From Arsenophonus nasoniae DSM 15247 (GTDB lineage Bacteria > Pseudomonadota > Gammaproteobacteria > Enterobacterales > Enterobacteriaceae), in assembly GCF_000429565.1 (NCBI RefSeq), contig NZ_AUCC01000030.1, forward strand, positions 1-37,866: 37,866 nt of DNA, given 5' to 3'. Below the pieces are notes generated by a model. It was given only the letters and a program-made list of their open reading frames with translations, did not search any database and had not been told where the DNA came from. The position numbers and the translations under genes were made by a program. Of the stretch, positions 9,426 to 20,607 are shown piece after piece; the first letter of the stretch is position 1; each line of letters starts with the position of its first letter.

Positions 9426-9571
9426 TAATCATAGTATGAATCAGGTTATTTACTAGTCACTAATTGCTTATCGGCTGCAGTAATTTCAGCTAAACTTACG
9501 AACCGTTTTTATCCCTGCCGCGGCGAAAACAGTAAACCTTCATCTGCAATATCCTGCCACCAACCATTGCT
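9396..9571 (-). pseudogene. Decayed duplicate of the sucD 3' end plus its terminator
   Basis: Bases 9396 to about 9521 align to 11520-11644 (the terminator and last roughly 25 codons of sucD) with only about eight mismatches and one single-base insertion. Weaker similarity continues to about 9571. The copy keeps the TAA stop (9446-9448) and final codons reading QLVTSK. The inserted base and an in-frame stop further upstream break the reading frame. It is in the same orientation as sucD, so the two copies form a direct repeat on either side of the gene at 9813-10997. Confidence 0.9.
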
Positions 9572-9812
9572 CGTCATTATCTCGATGAAAAAACGGCTCA
9601 ATGGGCAAAGTTTGTAAATTTATTCCCATTAAAAGTGTAAGCAGCAAAGTGAACGCCGCTATATCGATACACTACCGATTGCCAGTAAACTAAAAAAACC
9701 AGCGTAGTTGCATGCTGAATTTTTGCAAGACAGATAGCCTGACTGATGCTATCGCGTTTAACCAAGCCCTGATCATTAGGTTTTTTTATTGTGTTGAAAA
9801 GCTTAACTTAAA
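9572..9812. other. Apparent decayed coding sequence, unidentified
   Basis: No intact gene is present. On the minus strand, protein-like stretches appear in more than one frame and are cut by stops. One frame reads NDQGLVKRDSISQAICLAK, and another later reads LMGINLQTLPIEPFFHRDND. This pattern suggests a frameshifted, truncated gene. The parent family was not recognised. Confidence 0.4.
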
Positions 9813-10997
9813 CTAAACAATAGCCGGTACATCAAAATGCTCTTTGTTGTCGAAAGTTAATTCGATATTTCCTTCATTACCGTAACTGTCAACAACCTTA
9901 ATAACAGGATTATTAATTACATCTTTCCAGCCTTGTTGATATATATTACTGCTAACCGGAATGGTATTTTTAAATAAAATTAAGTTAACAGCAGCACTTT
10001 TATCATCGATATATTCTTTTCTTACTTTTGGATTACACAGATATTGTGTAGGATAACTGCTAGCGTTATTATTTAGTATGTAAAAACCATCAATATCAAT
10101 AATATCGTTCATTGAATACCATAAATTAACCTGATAACTATTTTCCTTATATTTTCCAATAACTGCGCAAGGATAATGAGGCTCCCTAAAAATAGAAAAA
10201 CATTTAAAAACACGAGGTGTTTTCCAAACACTCATTTCCTGGCTTATATCCAAATTTTTTATCGGTCTATAAGTAATAGTATGTTCTTTAAAAAAATTAT
10301 TCATTCCTGTTTCTTTACTAGGAAAAATTTTGATAATTGAATTCATTATTTTTCCTTTAATAGAAGAAGAACCGCTACTAGTATTATATGTTTGACAATC
10401 TAAATCAGCTATCTCAGACAATAGTCCTGCTTCTATCATAATGTTATTTTTATCACTATAACGTATAGGTTCTTTGGCAATAATAGTAATATTTTTCGGG
10501 TTTTTAAATTCACTGCCATCTTTGCCACTTGGGCCATTTTTAGTCGATGTGCCAAATTGAGACGTATTAAATTTACCTACACCCGGAATGTCAACACCAC
10601 CGGCAATAACAGCCCCGTTATCCTGTCTGTCACAGGAAACAAACTTATGGATACTGATAAAACCGTCATCCATGACTTCAATTTTTTCATGCAAAGCATC
10701 GGCGCTTTGGATATATTCAATCACTTTGTTATATCCATTGTCTTTGTCGGATATTTTCCAGCCCGATTTCAGGTCATTACCCGAAAAAAAGTCACAAAGG
10801 AAAATATGTTCTCTTATATCCTCTTCTCTTAATGAAATAGGTGAAAGATTTTTATCTACTATACGTAGAGTAACCATAACCTCTACTTGATTTCTACCAT
10901 TACCATAAATTGCAGCTTTATTATTAACCGAATTTGGAAAATCAATACTCAAATGGGTTAGGCGATAAAAATCATCCCAAATATTAGATGAACTCAT
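9813..10997 (-). CDS. Uncharacterised accessory protein between sucD and cydA
   Basis: I do not recognise this gene. The start at 10997 gives 394 residues beginning MSSSNIWDDFYRLTHLS and has a GGAGG ribosome site 7 bases upstream. An ATG 42 bases further upstream lacks such a site. There is no signal peptide or transmembrane segment, so it is probably soluble and cytosolic, or exported by a non-Sec route. The sequence is rich in Asn, Ser, Lys and Ile and looks beta-rich. The N-terminal region has NGRNQVEVMVTLRIVDKNLS, a Gly/Ser/Lys-rich central stretch lies near residues 140-170, and the C terminus includes KVVDSYGNEGNIELTFDNKE. Both ends resemble small beta-sandwich modules. It stands alone, flanked by direct repeats of the sucD 3' end, which marks it as an acquired accessory gene. 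Confidence 0.75.
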   Translation of the reverse strand: MSSSNIWDDFYRLTHLSIDFPNSVNNKAAIYGNGRNQVEVMVTLRIVDKNLSPISLREEDIREHIFLCDFFSGNDLKSGWKISDKDNGYNKVIEYIQSADALHEKIEVMDDGFISIHKFVSCDRQDNGAVIAGGVDIPGVGKFNTSQFGTSTKNGPSGKDGSEFKNPKNITIIAKEPIRYSDKNNIMIEAGLLSEIADLDCQTYNTSSGSSSIKGKIMNSIIKIFPSKETGMNNFFKEHTITYRPIKNLDISQEMSVWKTPRVFKCFSIFREPHYPCAVIGKYKENSYQVNLWYSMNDIIDIDGFYILNNNASSYPTQYLCNPKVRKEYIDDKSAAVNLILFKNTIPVSSNIYQQGWKDVINNPVIKVVDSYGNEGNIELTFDNKEHFDVPAIV

Positions 10998-11039
10998 AAC
11001 AACCTCCAGAAATAAAAAATAAAGAAAATTTTTTTGCAA

Positions 11040-11519
11040 TAAATTTAATTAAAGAACTTTTTAAATTCTTTATTTTTATGTTCACATAATATTTTATACT
11101 TTCCTATTTAATAAAAAATAAAAATCATGATAAATAAATTTCACTTAAGTAACAAATGGTTAGATTTAAAAAATTATTATATTTATGTTAAAAATAATAT
11201 AAATTTATATTTATTAAAGTAAAATAAAATTATGATATTAAATGTTAACCGTTTTTTATTTTATGGCTGTTTTGATAGCCGCATATAATTGAATTATTTT
11301 TGATTACTGCTCTATGAGATTTAAGCCTCATAAATATAATTGATAAATATTTATTTGACTGATTTTTTATATAAAAACTAAACAATAGAATTCAGGCTAT
11401 AGCAGAAGGGCATATATACCCTAAAATAAGGGGTCAATATCTTGAGGTGTAAATCGTAAAGTGGATAAAATGTGGATGATGTTAAAAAATCCATTTATAC
11501 ATCAATAAGTTATATAGCC
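11040..11519. other. Very AT-rich spacer upstream of the accessory gene
   Basis: About 480 bases without a supportable reading frame. It is more AT-rich than most of the window, with many short A/T runs. It presumably contains the promoter of the gene at 9813-10997, but no element stands out clearly. Confidence 0.5.
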
Positions 11520-11548
11520 AAAAAAGCCACTATCTATAGTGGCTTTTA
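11520..11548 (-). terminator. Intrinsic terminator of the suc operon
   Basis: The stem AGCCACTA / TAGTGGCT with loop of 4 bases lies about 25 bases past the sucD stop. On the minus strand it is followed by six T. This is a canonical factor-independent terminator, and the same element is duplicated at 9396-9425. Confidence 0.88.
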
Positions 11549-11569
11549 CTAATCATAGTATGAATTAGG

Positions 11570-12445
11570 TTATTTACTCGTCACTAATTGCTTAACGGCT
11601 GCACCAATCTCGGCTAAACTACGAACCGTTTTTACCCCTGCTGCTTCTAGAGCAGCAAACTTCTCATCTGCAGTACCTTTACCGCCAGCAATGATGGCGC
11701 CAGCATGGCCCATACGCTTACCTTTAGGTGCTGTTACGCCAGCAATATAGGCAACAACTGGTTTTGTGATATGTTGTTTGATATAAGCGGCCGCTTCTTC
11801 CTCCGCTGTACCACCAATTTCACCAATCATAACGATAGCTTCAGTTTGTGGATCTGCCTGGAATAGTTTCAATATATCAATAAAATTTGAACCAGGAATA
11901 GGATCACCACCAATACCAACACAAGTAGATTGGCCTAATCCTGCATCCGTTGTCTGCTTAACGGCTTCATATGTTAACGTGCCAGAGCGTGATACAATAC
12001 CGACTTTACCGGCTTTGTGGATATGTCCGGGTTGGATACCAATTTTACATTCACCCGGTGTAATAATACCCGGACAGTTTGGCCCGATCATTCGTACCCC
12101 AGTTTCATCTAACTTTGCTTTCACGATTAGCATATCTAACGTGGGGATCCCTTCTGTAATGGTAATAATCAGTTTGATGCCACTATTGATCGCTTCAAGG
12201 ATCGAATCTTTACAGAATCGCGCAGGAACATAAATTACCGATGCCGTTGCGCCTGTTGCTTTTACCGCTTCACGTACGGTATTAAAAACCGGTAAGCCTA
12301 AATGAGTTGTACCACCTTTACCTGGCGTTACACCACCGACCATTTTTGTCCCATAAGCAATCGCCTGCTCTGAGTGAAAAGTTCCTTGACTACCGGTAAA
12401 TCCTTGGCAGATAACTTTAGTATTTTTATCAATTAAAATAGACAT
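11570..12445 (-). CDS. sucD: Succinyl-CoA synthetase alpha subunit
   Basis: This subunit of the TCA enzyme converts succinyl-CoA to succinate with formation of ATP or GTP and carries the phosphorylated histidine. The 291-residue product (289 in E. coli) starts [20 protein letters not shown], the CoA-binding Rossmann region. It contains [18 protein letters not shown] and [14 protein letters not shown]. The active-site loop is [20 protein letters not shown], with the phospho-His in GHAGA. It starts 3 bases after sucC and is last in the operon. Its final codons and terminator are duplicated about 2.1 kb away. Confidence 0.98.
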   Translation of the reverse strand: MSILIDKNTKVICQGFTGSQGTFHSEQAIAYGTKMVGGVTPGKGGTTHLGLPVFNTVREAVKATGATASVIYVPARFCKDSILEAINSGIKLIITITEGIPTLDMLIVKAKLDETGVRMIGPNCPGIITPGECKIGIQPGHIHKAGKVGIVSRSGTLTYEAVKQTTDAGLGQSTCVGIGGDPIPGSNFIDILKLFQADPQTEAIVMIGEIGGTAEEEAAAYIKQHITKPVVAYIAGVTAPKGKRMGHAGAIIAGGKGTADEKFAALEAAGVKTVRSLAEIGAAVKQLVTSK

Positions 12446-12448
12446 TAC

Positions 12449-13615
12449 TTATTTCGCCTCCGCTGCTGCTACTGCTTTTTCTGCCGCATCGGTCAAACTG
12501 GTTGCCGCCGTGATCTTTAGGCCACTATCCGCTAACTTTTGCGCTCCTAGCTCAGCATTATTGCCTTCAAGACGAACAATGACCGGGACTTTTACCCCAA
12601 TTTCTTTAACTGCGCCAATAATACCATCAGCAATCAAATCGCAGCGAACAATGCCACCAAAAATATTAACCAAAACGGCGCTAACATTTTCATCAGATAA
12701 GATAATTTTAAATGCTTCTGTTACACGTTCCTTCGTTGCCCCACCACCGACATCGAGAAAATTAGCCGGAGCGCCACCATGCAACTTGACAATATCCATG
12801 GTTCCCATGGCTAAACCAGCCCCATTAACCATACAACCAATATTGCCATCTAAAGCAACATAGTTTAACTCCCATTCTGATGCATGAGCTTCACGCGGAT
12901 CTTCCTGAGAAATATCACGCAGCTTCTGTAATTCTGCTTGGCGATAGAGTGCATTACTATCCACACTAAGCTTGCCATCCAGACAAATTAAATCCCCTTG
13001 CTTAGTTATGACCAGGGGATTAATCTCGATTAACGCCAGATCACGCGCGAGAAAAATTGTCGCTAATCCGATAAATAGGTTGCTAAACTGCTCGACTTGT
13101 TTACCGCTCAACCCTAACTTGAAAGCAAGCTCTCGTGCTTGATAAGGCATAGGGCCAGTTAAAGGGTCAATAATGGCTTTATGAATAAGTTCCGGTGTCT
13201 GTTCTGCGACTTTTTCAATTTCAACCCCACCTTCAGTAGATGCCATAAAGACAATCCGACGAGTGGCACGATCTATTACCGCCCCCAAATAAAGCTCTTT
13301 ATCAATATCCGTTGCTGCTTCTACTAAAATTTGATTAACAGGCTGTCCATGGGCGTCGGTTTGGTAAGTTACTAAGCGTTTTCCTAACCAATTTTCAGCA
13401 AAAAGCCGGACTTCGTCGCGATTATTAACCACTTTCACACCACCCGCTTTACCTCGGCCACCCGCATGCACCTGACACTTTGCCACCCAAGGACCATTAC
13501 CCAATTTTGTCGTGGCATCTTCTGCCTCTTTTACTGTTTTACAAGCATAACCGGTCGGTACTGGCAAACCATAATCCGCAAGCAGCTGTTTTGCCTGATA
13601 TTCGTGTAAGTTCAT
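12449..13615 (-). CDS. sucC: Succinyl-CoA synthetase beta subunit
   Basis: This is the nucleotide- and succinate-binding subunit of succinyl-CoA synthetase. The 388-residue product equals the E. coli length. It begins [20 protein letters not shown] and has an ATP-grasp domain with [20 protein letters not shown]. The C-terminal ligase-CoA domain contains [34 protein letters not shown] and [19 protein letters not shown] gap of 135 bases separates it from sucB, with only a short hairpin, and sucD follows after 3 bases. Confidence 0.98.
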   Translation of the reverse strand: MNLHEYQAKQLLADYGLPVPTGYACKTVKEAEDATTKLGNGPWVAKCQVHAGGRGKAGGVKVVNNRDEVRLFAENWLGKRLVTYQTDAHGQPVNQILVEAATDIDKELYLGAVIDRATRRIVFMASTEGGVEIEKVAEQTPELIHKAIIDPLTGPMPYQARELAFKLGLSGKQVEQFSNLFIGLATIFLARDLALIEINPLVITKQGDLICLDGKLSVDSNALYRQAELQKLRDISQEDPREAHASEWELNYVALDGNIGCMVNGAGLAMGTMDIVKLHGGAPANFLDVGGGATKERVTEAFKIILSDENVSAVLVNIFGGIVRCDLIADGIIGAVKEIGVKVPVIVRLEGNNAELGAQKLADSGLKITAATSLTDAAEKAVAAAEAK

Positions 13616-13750
13616 GATGCTCTATCCATAATTTAGCCTGACAGAGACATAACAAGTCTCTATCTATTTTTATCTAAACATTGGTCAATAAAAAATTAAC
13701 CAAGCTTTACACTCCAGACTGAGTAAATAACTTCACTCTAATTTGGTTAT

Positions 13751-14980
13751 CTAGATGTCTAACAATAAACGAGCTGGATCTTCCAACATATCCTTTATTG
13801 TCACCAAAAAGCTAACAGACTCACGTCCATCAATTAAACGGTGATCATAAGAAAGCGCTAAATACATCATTGGCAAGATTTCGATTTTACCATCAACAGC
13901 CATCGGCCTATCTTTAATAGCATGCATACCTAAAATTGCACTTTGCGGCGGATTAATAATCGGGGTTGACATTAAAGAGCCAAAAACACCACCGTTAGTA
14001 ATGGTAAAGTTTCCACCAGTCAATTCTTCAACCGTTAATTTGCCGTCACGTCCCTTAACTGCCAACTCTTTAATACGCTTTTCAATTTCTGCCATGCTCA
14101 GCGCATCTGCATCACGTAATACTGGTGTAACTAAACCTCTCGGCGTGGAGACAGCAATGCTAATATCAAAATAACTGTGATAAAGCACATCTTCACCATC
14201 AATAGAGGCGTTCACTTCAGGATAACGCTTTAACGCTTCAACAACCGCTTTCACATAGAAAGACATAAAACCTAAGCGCACACCATGCCGTTTTTCAAAA
14301 CTTTCACCATAATGTTTCCGCAAATCAAAAACTGGCTTCATATTGACTTCATTAAAAGTAGTCAACATGGCGGTATTGTTTTTCGCTTCCAGTAAACGTT
14401 CTGCAATGCGTTTACGTAAACGTGTCATTGGTACACGTTTTTCACTTCGATGTGAAGATGTTGATGATGTCGTTGTAGATGCATCATTTTGCTGCTTAAT
14501 CGATCTGTTTTCGCTCGCTGTTGATTGGTTTTTAATATATTTCTCAACATCATCACGCGTTATACGCCCCCCTACACCGCTACCTTTGATATTGGCCGAG
14601 TTTAAATCATGCTCGGCAATTAAACGACGAACAGCCGGTGTTAATACATTATGACTCTCTTCTTCAAGACTAGCAGTTTGACGTTTCGCTGGTGCGGACT
14701 CAGTCGTCTCTTTTACCTCAGCCGGAATTCCCGTACTATCACTAAGCTTTATGCGACCTAATAGTTGTTTAGATAGAACTGTGGCTCCCTCTTCTTCCAA
14801 AATTGATTCCAATACACCTGAATCTGCTGCTGGTACTTCGAGTACAACTTTATCCGTTTCAATTTCCACTAGCACTTCATCGCGCTCTACCTGATCACCT
14901 GGTTTCTTGTGCCAAGTTGCCACTGTAGCATCAGCAACAGATTCAGGAAGATCAGGAACAAGAATTTCTATGCTACTCAT
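13751..14980 (-). CDS. sucB: 2-oxoglutarate dehydrogenase E2, dihydrolipoyl succinyltransferase
   Basis: This core subunit of the 2-oxoglutarate dehydrogenase complex transfers the succinyl group to CoA. The 409-residue product (405 in E. coli) has one lipoyl domain (about 1-77) with the lipoylated Lys44 in [15 protein letters not shown] linker follows, then an E1/E3-binding domain (about 108-145) with [14 protein letters not shown] and [12 protein letters not shown]. The catalytic acyltransferase domain carries the active-site signature [18 protein letters not shown] near the C terminus. The start overlaps the sucA stop in an ATGA arrangement. Confidence 0.98.
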   Translation of the reverse strand: MSSIEILVPDLPESVADATVATWHKKPGDQVERDEVLVEIETDKVVLEVPAADSGVLESILEEEGATVLSKQLLGRIKLSDSTGIPAEVKETTESAPAKRQTASLEEESHNVLTPAVRRLIAEHDLNSANIKGSGVGGRITRDDVEKYIKNQSTASENRSIKQQNDASTTTSSTSSHRSEKRVPMTRLRKRIAERLLEAKNNTAMLTTFNEVNMKPVFDLRKHYGESFEKRHGVRLGFMSFYVKAVVEALKRYPEVNASIDGEDVLYHSYFDISIAVSTPRGLVTPVLRDADALSMAEIEKRIKELAVKGRDGKLTVEELTGGNFTITNGGVFGSLMSTPIINPPQSAILGMHAIKDRPMAVDGKIEILPMMYLALSYDHRLIDGRESVSFLVTIKDMLEDPARLLLDI

Positions 14981-17805
14981 TTTCTATCCTTTAATTTATT
15001 TACTTTTAGTGCATCATCAACCAATGCTTTTTGCTGTTCTTGATGAACAGATGCGTAACCTACGGCGGGTGAAGCAGATGCAGGGCGCCCCGCATAACTT
15101 AATAATGAACCTTTTGGAATTGCTTCCCGGATATTATGTTGACTACAATACCATGCACCCTGATTAAGAGGCTCCTCTTGACACCAAACAAAATCACGCA
15201 CATGTGCATAAGGTTCCAGCGCTGTTTCTAAATCTTTATGGGGGAATGGATATAATTGTTCAATACGAATAATAGCCAGATTTTTTTGTTTGTTTTCACG
15301 ACGTTGTTCAAGTAGATCATAATAAACTTTACCTGAACATAAAACGACTCGTTTGACTTTTTTCGCATCTATTGAATCAACTTCACTAATAACTTGCTGG
15401 AATTCACCATTTGCTAACTCTTCCAAACTAGAAACCGCAAGAGGATGGCGCAGTAATGACTTGGGTGACATAACAATCAATGGACGCCGCATATTACGAA
15501 GTATCTGACGACGGAGCATGTGATAAACCTGAGCGGGAGTAGACGGAACACAGACTTGCATATTTTGTTCCGCACATAATTGTAAATAACGCTCTAGACG
15601 GGCAGAGGAGTGCTCCGGACCTTGGCCCTCATAACCATGGGGTAACAACATCACTAATCCACACATGCGCCCCCATTTCTGTTCACCAGAACTAATAAAC
15701 TGATCAATAACCACCTGCGCCACATTGGCAAAATCACCAAATTGAGCTTCCCAAATAGTCAAGACCCGTGGTTCTGCGGAAGCATAACCATATTCAAAAG
15801 CAAGTACCGCTTCTTCAGACAAAACGGAGTCCCATACGTCAAATATTCCTTGATTTTCACGTATATTAGCCAGAGGGACATACACTGAACCATTGGTTTG
15901 ATTATGTATAACTGCATGGCGATGAAAAAACGTACCGCGACCGGCATCTTCACCGGATAAACGAACTTGTATGCCTTCATCGACTAATGTTGCATAAGCT
16001 AAAGTTTCTGCTGCTCCCCAATCGAGTAGTTTTTTACCGCTCGCCATTACCTGACGATCACTATAAATTTTTTCAACCCGAGGCTGCATGACAATCTCTG
16101 CCGGAATAGTACTTAAACGTTTAGCCAAATCTTGCAGTCGTTTCTTTTTAACTTTGGCAGGGTAAGCATCACTCCATTCATGATTTAAATAAGGTTTCCA
16201 GACCGAATAGTTAGTTCCCATTGGACGCCATTCTTCAACGACACAATCACCGTGATCTAATTTATCACGATAGAGATTAACCATTTCAGTTACTTCATCG
16301 CTAGTGACTGTCTTTTCCGCTATTAATTTATCGGCATAAATTTTACGCGGTGTAGCATGTTTTTTTATTTTTTGATACATAATTGGCTGAGTAGCACTCG
16401 GCTCATCCGCCTCATTATGACCATGTCGACGATAACAAACTAAATCAATGACAACATCGCGTTTAAACTTATTGCGAAAATCTAATGCCAGTCGAGTAAC
16501 AAAAGCAACCGCTTCGGGATCATCGGCATTGACATGAAAAATAGGTGCTTGCACCATTTTCATGATATCAGTGCAATATTGTGTTGAACGTGCATCTTTA
16601 GGATTGGATGTGGTAAAACCGATTTGATTATTAACCACAACCCGCACTGTACCACCAACCTCAAAACCACGAGCCTGAGACATATTCAGCATTTCCTGAA
16701 CCACTCCCTGGCCAGTTACCGCTGCATCACCATGGATAGTAATGGGCAGTACCATATTACTACGACCTTCATCTAAACGATCACGACGTGCACGGACAGA
16801 ACCAATGACTACTGGACTAACTATTTCTAAATGTGATGGATTAAAAGCTAAAGCTAAATGAACCAAAGCGCCTTCTGTTTTAAAATCAGAAGAAAAACCC
16901 TGATGATATTTAACATCACCAGTTCCTAAATGATCTTTATGTTTACCGGCAAATTCATCAAACAGATCTTTTGGTTGCTTACCTAAAATGTTAACTAAAA
17001 CATTTAATCGCCCACGGTGCGCCATACCCAATACCACTTCACGCGTATCCTGTTGACCTGCATGACGGATCAAATCCTTTAGCATCGGAATGAGTGAATC
17101 GCCTCCTTCTAGGGAAAAACGTTTTGCGCCAGGAAATTTTGCGCCCAAGTAGCGCTCTAATCCCTCAGCAGCAGTTAACTCTGATAAGAAGCGGATTTTT
17201 TCTTGTTTGCTAAATTGTTCGCTAACCGGCGTGGCTAGTTCTAGGCGCTGTTGGATCCAACGTTTCTCTTCAGTATTGGTAATATGCATGTATTCAGCAC
17301 CAATAGAAGCGCAATAAATACGCTTCAGTGCCGTATACAGCTCACTTAATTTCATTGTTTCCTGGCCAATAGCAAAAGAACCAACATTGAACGTTTTTTC
17401 AAAATCAGCATCAGTTAAATCATGAAATGCAGGATCTAAATCAGGCACAGTTTCTTGTTTCCATAGCTCTAATGGATCAAGATTTGCATTTTGATGTCCT
17501 CTAAAACGAAATGCGTTTATTAATTGGAGGACTTTAACTTGCTTGGCATCCAAAGACGGATCACTAACCGAAGTTTGATAACGTGTAGAATCTTTCGCCA
17601 ATGAACGAAAATATTCACGTGTTTTAGTATGGGAGTATTCACCGTTGGAGCTTGCACCTGGTAGTTTATCAAAAATGTCTCGCCAGTCTGCATTAACGGA
17701 ATTAGGGTCAATTAAGTAGTCTTCATAAAGCTGTTCGATATAAGACTGATTTGCACCAGCTAGAAAACTTGAATCTAGCCAGTCCTTCATTACGCCGTTG
17801 TGCAT
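14977..17805 (-). CDS. sucA: 2-oxoglutarate dehydrogenase E1 component
   Basis: This is the thiamine-diphosphate-dependent decarboxylase of the 2-oxoglutarate dehydrogenase complex. The 942-residue product (933 in E. coli) begins with the E2-binding segment, [20 protein letters not shown]. It contains [40 protein letters not shown] and [20 protein letters not shown], the cofactor and substrate regions of the family. An AAGGGA ribosome site precedes the ATG. The product is slightly longer than the E. coli protein, and no frame damage is seen. Confidence 0.98.
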   Translation of the reverse strand: MHNGVMKDWLDSSFLAGANQSYIEQLYEDYLIDPNSVNADWRDIFDKLPGASSNGEYSHTKTREYFRSLAKDSTRYQTSVSDPSLDAKQVKVLQLINAFRFRGHQNANLDPLELWKQETVPDLDPAFHDLTDADFEKTFNVGSFAIGQETMKLSELYTALKRIYCASIGAEYMHITNTEEKRWIQQRLELATPVSEQFSKQEKIRFLSELTAAEGLERYLGAKFPGAKRFSLEGGDSLIPMLKDLIRHAGQQDTREVVLGMAHRGRLNVLVNILGKQPKDLFDEFAGKHKDHLGTGDVKYHQGFSSDFKTEGALVHLALAFNPSHLEIVSPVVIGSVRARRDRLDEGRSNMVLPITIHGDAAVTGQGVVQEMLNMSQARGFEVGGTVRVVVNNQIGFTTSNPKDARSTQYCTDIMKMVQAPIFHVNADDPEAVAFVTRLALDFRNKFKRDVVIDLVCYRRHGHNEADEPSATQPIMYQKIKKHATPRKIYADKLIAEKTVTSDEVTEMVNLYRDKLDHGDCVVEEWRPMGTNYSVWKPYLNHEWSDAYPAKVKKKRLQDLAKRLSTIPAEIVMQPRVEKIYSDRQVMASGKKLLDWGAAETLAYATLVDEGIQVRLSGEDAGRGTFFHRHAVIHNQTNGSVYVPLANIRENQGIFDVWDSVLSEEAVLAFEYGYASAEPRVLTIWEAQFGDFANVAQVVIDQFISSGEQKWGRMCGLVMLLPHGYEGQGPEHSSARLERYLQLCAEQNMQVCVPSTPAQVYHMLRRQILRNMRRPLIVMSPKSLLRHPLAVSSLEELANGEFQQVISEVDSIDAKKVKRVVLCSGKVYYDLLEQRRENKQKNLAIIRIEQLYPFPHKDLETALEPYAHVRDFVWCQEEPLNQGAWYCSQHNIREAIPKGSLLSYAGRPASASPAVGYASVHQEQQKALVDDALKVNKLKDRK

Positions 17806-17952
17806 TGTGATCCCTTAAGCCTATAGGCTTTAGTTTTCGTCGTAGTTAACAGTACCGTTTTTATATAGACGGTTTCAATAAAGATTCTTTGAACGTGTTC
17901 TATGCACGATTATTAATAAAGGGGGCTATTTATTAAATTCCCCTTATTATAA

Positions 17953-17988
17953 GAACCTTTAAAAACCGTAACCGGTTTTTAAAGGTTC
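17953..17988. repeat. Perfect 16-bp inverted repeat between sdhB and sucA
   Basis: Arms GAACCTTTAAAAACCG and CGGTTTTTAAAGGTTC are exact complements around a 4-base loop. There is no T-run immediately after it on the minus strand, so full termination is unlikely. A role in partial attenuation or in processing and stability of an sdh-suc transcript is more plausible. Confidence 0.75.
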
Positions 17989-18047
17989 CTTCTATAATTT
18001 ACCACACAAAGTTAACAACAATTTAAAATAATCGTTTTCTATTTTTT

Positions 18048-18077
18048 ATTTCCCGCAATATTTCTATTACGGGAAAT
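18048..18077 (-). repeat. GAAA-tetraloop hairpin just after sdhB
   Basis: On the minus strand, arms ATTTCCCGTAATA and TATTGCGGGAAAT pair over 13 positions (one G-U) around a GAAA tetraloop. It begins about 10 bases past the sdhB stop. An A-rich stretch rather than a T-run follows, so it looks like an mRNA 3'-end protector rather than an intrinsic terminator. Confidence 0.7.
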
Positions 18078-18087
18078 TTTGCCCAAA

Positions 18088-18804
18088 CTATGCACTACGC
18101 TTTAATAACATCGATTTAATGTGGCCAATAGCTTTAGTCGGATTTAAACCTTTTGGACAAACACTGACACAATTCATAATACTATGACAGCGAAATACAC
18201 TAAACGCGTCATTTAAATTATCCAATCGGGTCTCGGTTTCAGTATCCCGACTATCGATTAAAAAACGATAAGCAGCTAATAAACCGGCGGGGCCAATAAA
18301 TTTATCAGGATTCCACCAAAATGATGGACATGAGGTTGAACAGCAAGCACAAAGAATACACTCATATAAACCATCCAATTTTTCTCGTTGTGCTGGAGTT
18401 TGTAAATACTCACGAGCCGGGGAATTCTTGCCATCATTAATAAGGTAAGGACGTATTTTTTCATACTGAGTATAAAATTGAGCCATATCAACTACTAAGT
18501 CACGAACAACCGGTAAGCCTGGCAAGGGACGAATAACAATCTTTCTTTTATTACGACACAAAGCTGACAATGGTGTAATACAGGCCAAGCCATTTTTACC
18601 GTTCATATTTAACCCATCAGAGCCACAAACGCCTTCACGACAAGAACGGCGAAATGCTAAAGTCGGATCTTTTTCTTTTAGTTGGATTAACGCATCCAGC
18701 AACATCATGTCACGCCCTTCAGCAATGTCCAAACTGTAGTCTTGCATGCGTGGCATATTATCGACGTCTGGATTGTAACGATAAATGGAAAATTCAACTT
18801 TCAT
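18088..18804 (-). CDS. sdhB: Succinate dehydrogenase iron-sulfur subunit
   Basis: SdhB passes electrons from the flavin of SdhA to ubiquinone through three iron-sulfur clusters. The 238-residue product equals the E. coli length. The [2Fe-2S] ligands lie in RSCREGVCGSDGLNMNGKNG plus the following LAC. The [4Fe-4S] and [3Fe-4S] ligands lie in CILCACCSTSCPSFWW and CHSIMNCVSVCPKGLNP. It follows sdhA by 36 bases. Two hairpins separate it from sucA. Confidence 0.98.
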   Translation of the reverse strand: MKVEFSIYRYNPDVDNMPRMQDYSLDIAEGRDMMLLDALIQLKEKDPTLAFRRSCREGVCGSDGLNMNGKNGLACITPLSALCRNKRKIVIRPLPGLPVVRDLVVDMAQFYTQYEKIRPYLINDGKNSPAREYLQTPAQREKLDGLYECILCACCSTSCPSFWWNPDKFIGPAGLLAAYRFLIDSRDTETETRLDNLNDAFSVFRCHSIMNCVSVCPKGLNPTKAIGHIKSMLLKRSA

Positions 18805-18840
18805 AATCTACTTTCTCCGCAACACTATTAACGTCCTACA

Positions 18841-20607
18841 TTAATAAGTACGTATTTTGGGTGGGAAGGGATCACGTAACTCAGGTTGCATATTGACGGC
18901 ACGGCGAGTCATGGTTCCAGACTGTGGTAAATATAGAGTATGACATAACCAATTTGTGTCATCACGATCAGGGTGGTCAAAACGACTATGTGCCCCCCGG
19001 CTTTCTGTACGGAAATTGGCTGCTTCTGCCGTTGCAAAGGCTGTTTCTACCAAATTATCAAGCTCTAAACATTCAATGCGTTGAGTATTAAATTCGCGTG
19101 AAGTATCATCTAAGCGGGCATTTTTTAAACGTTCACGAATGACTTTTAATTCTTCTAAACCTTTAGCCATCGCATCACCTTCACGAAAAACGGAAAAATT
19201 ATGCTGCATACAAGCTTGTAACGCTTTACGTATTTCTACCGGATCTTCACCACTATGGGTATTATCCCAGCGATTTAAACGCATTAATGCCACATCAATA
19301 TCAGATTCACTGGCATCACGCATTGAACCTTGTTGCAGTAAAGATTCTTTCAGATGTAACCCGGCAGAACGTCCGAATACCACTAAATCAAGTAATGAAT
19401 TGCCGCCCAAGCGGTTGGCGCCATGAACAGAAACACACGCAATTTCACCAACAGCAAATAATCCCGGGATTACAACATCTTTACCTTTTTCATCAATCGT
19501 CAACACCTGACCAGTTACTTTGGTTGGGATCCCACCCATCATATAATGGCAAGTAGGAATAACCGGAATAGGTTCTTTAACGGGATCAACATGCGCAAAA
19601 GTCCTGGATAATTCAAGAATACCAGGTAGTCGTGACTCCAACACTTCTTTACCTAAATGATCCAGTTTTAATTTAACATGGGGTCCCCAGGGGCCATCAC
19701 ATCCCCGACCTTCACGGATCTCTATCATAATTGAGCGAGCAACAACATCACGGCCGGCTAAATCTTTCGCATTGGGTGCATAACGCTCCATAAAGCGTTC
19801 GCCATCTTTGTTAAGTAAATAGCCTCCCTCTCCCCGACATCCCTCTGTCACTAATACACCTGCACCCGCAATTCCAGTTGGATGAAATTGCCACATTTCC
19901 ATATCCTGCAATGGCACATCTGCTCTGACGGCCATGCCAACACCATCACCGGTATTAATATGCGCATTAGTTGTTGATTGATAAATTCTTCCGGCTCCTC
20001 CAGTCGCCAAAATGGTGGCTTTGGCTTTAAAATAAACCACCTCACCAGATTCCATGCATAATGCGGTACAACCGACTATGTCGCCATCCTGATTTTTAAC
20101 TAAATCCAATGAATACCATTCGGAGAAAATGGTGGTATGGTTTTTTAAATTCTGTTGATAAAGGGTATGCAAAAGGGCATGCCCAGTTCTATCTGCTGCC
20201 GCGGCAGTGCGAGCAGCTTGCTCACCACCAAAATTTTTTGATTGGCCACCAAATGGACGTTGATAAATACGACCGTCATCTAAACGTGAAAATGGTAACC
20301 CCATATGCTCAAGTTCTAGTATGGCCTCAGGCCCAGTTTTGCACATGTATTCAATGGCATTTTGATCACCGATATAATCAGAGCCTTTGACGGTATCATA
20401 CATATGCCATTGCCAATCATCTTCATGAGTATTACCTAACGCAACGGTAATCCCACCCTGGGCTGATACGGTGTGTGAACGTGTTGGGAAAACTTTAGAA
20501 ATTAATGCACATGACAAACCTAACTGAGAAATTTGCAATGCTGCTCGCATCCCAGCGCCACCAGCTCCAATAACAACTGCATCAAACTCTCTTACTGGTA
20601 ATTTCAT
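18841..20607 (-). CDS. sdhA: Succinate dehydrogenase flavoprotein subunit
   Basis: SdhA is the catalytic subunit that oxidises succinate to fumarate. The 588-residue product equals E. coli SdhA. It has the FAD-binding [12 protein letters not shown] near the N terminus and covalent-FAD His45 in [13 protein letters not shown]. The active-site regions are [20 protein letters not shown] and the arginine-containing [18 protein letters not shown]. The C-terminal helical domain ends [11 protein letters not shown]. Its ATG abuts the sdhD stop directly. Confidence 0.98.
   Translation of the reverse strand: MKLPVREFDAVVIGAGGAGMRAALQISQLGLSCALISKVFPTRSHTVSAQGGITVALGNTHEDDWQWHMYDTVKGSDYIGDQNAIEYMCKTGPEAILELEHMGLPFSRLDDGRIYQRPFGGQSKNFGGEQAARTAAAADRTGHALLHTLYQQNLKNHTTIFSEWYSLDLVKNQDGDIVGCTALCMESGEVVYFKAKATILATGGAGRIYQSTTNAHINTGDGVGMAVRADVPLQDMEMWQFHPTGIAGAGVLVTEGCRGEGGYLLNKDGERFMERYAPNAKDLAGRDVVARSIMIEIREGRGCDGPWGPHVKLKLDHLGKEVLESRLPGILELSRTFAHVDPVKEPIPVIPTCHYMMGGIPTKVTGQVLTIDEKGKDVVIPGLFAVGEIACVSVHGANRLGGNSLLDLVVFGRSAGLHLKESLLQQGSMRDASESDIDVALMRLNRWDNTHSGEDPVEIRKALQACMQHNFSVFREGDAMAKGLEELKVIRERLKNARLDDTSREFNTQRIECLELDNLVETAFATAEAANFRTESRGAHSRFDHPDRDDTNWLCHTLYLPQSGTMTRRAVNMQPELRDPFPPKIRTY

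Noticed and set aside
13616-13750. Hairpin AGAGAC/GTCTCT in the sucB-sucC gap
   Set aside because: Only 6 base pairs with no T-run on the coding strand; too weak to call a terminator, though processing there is possible.
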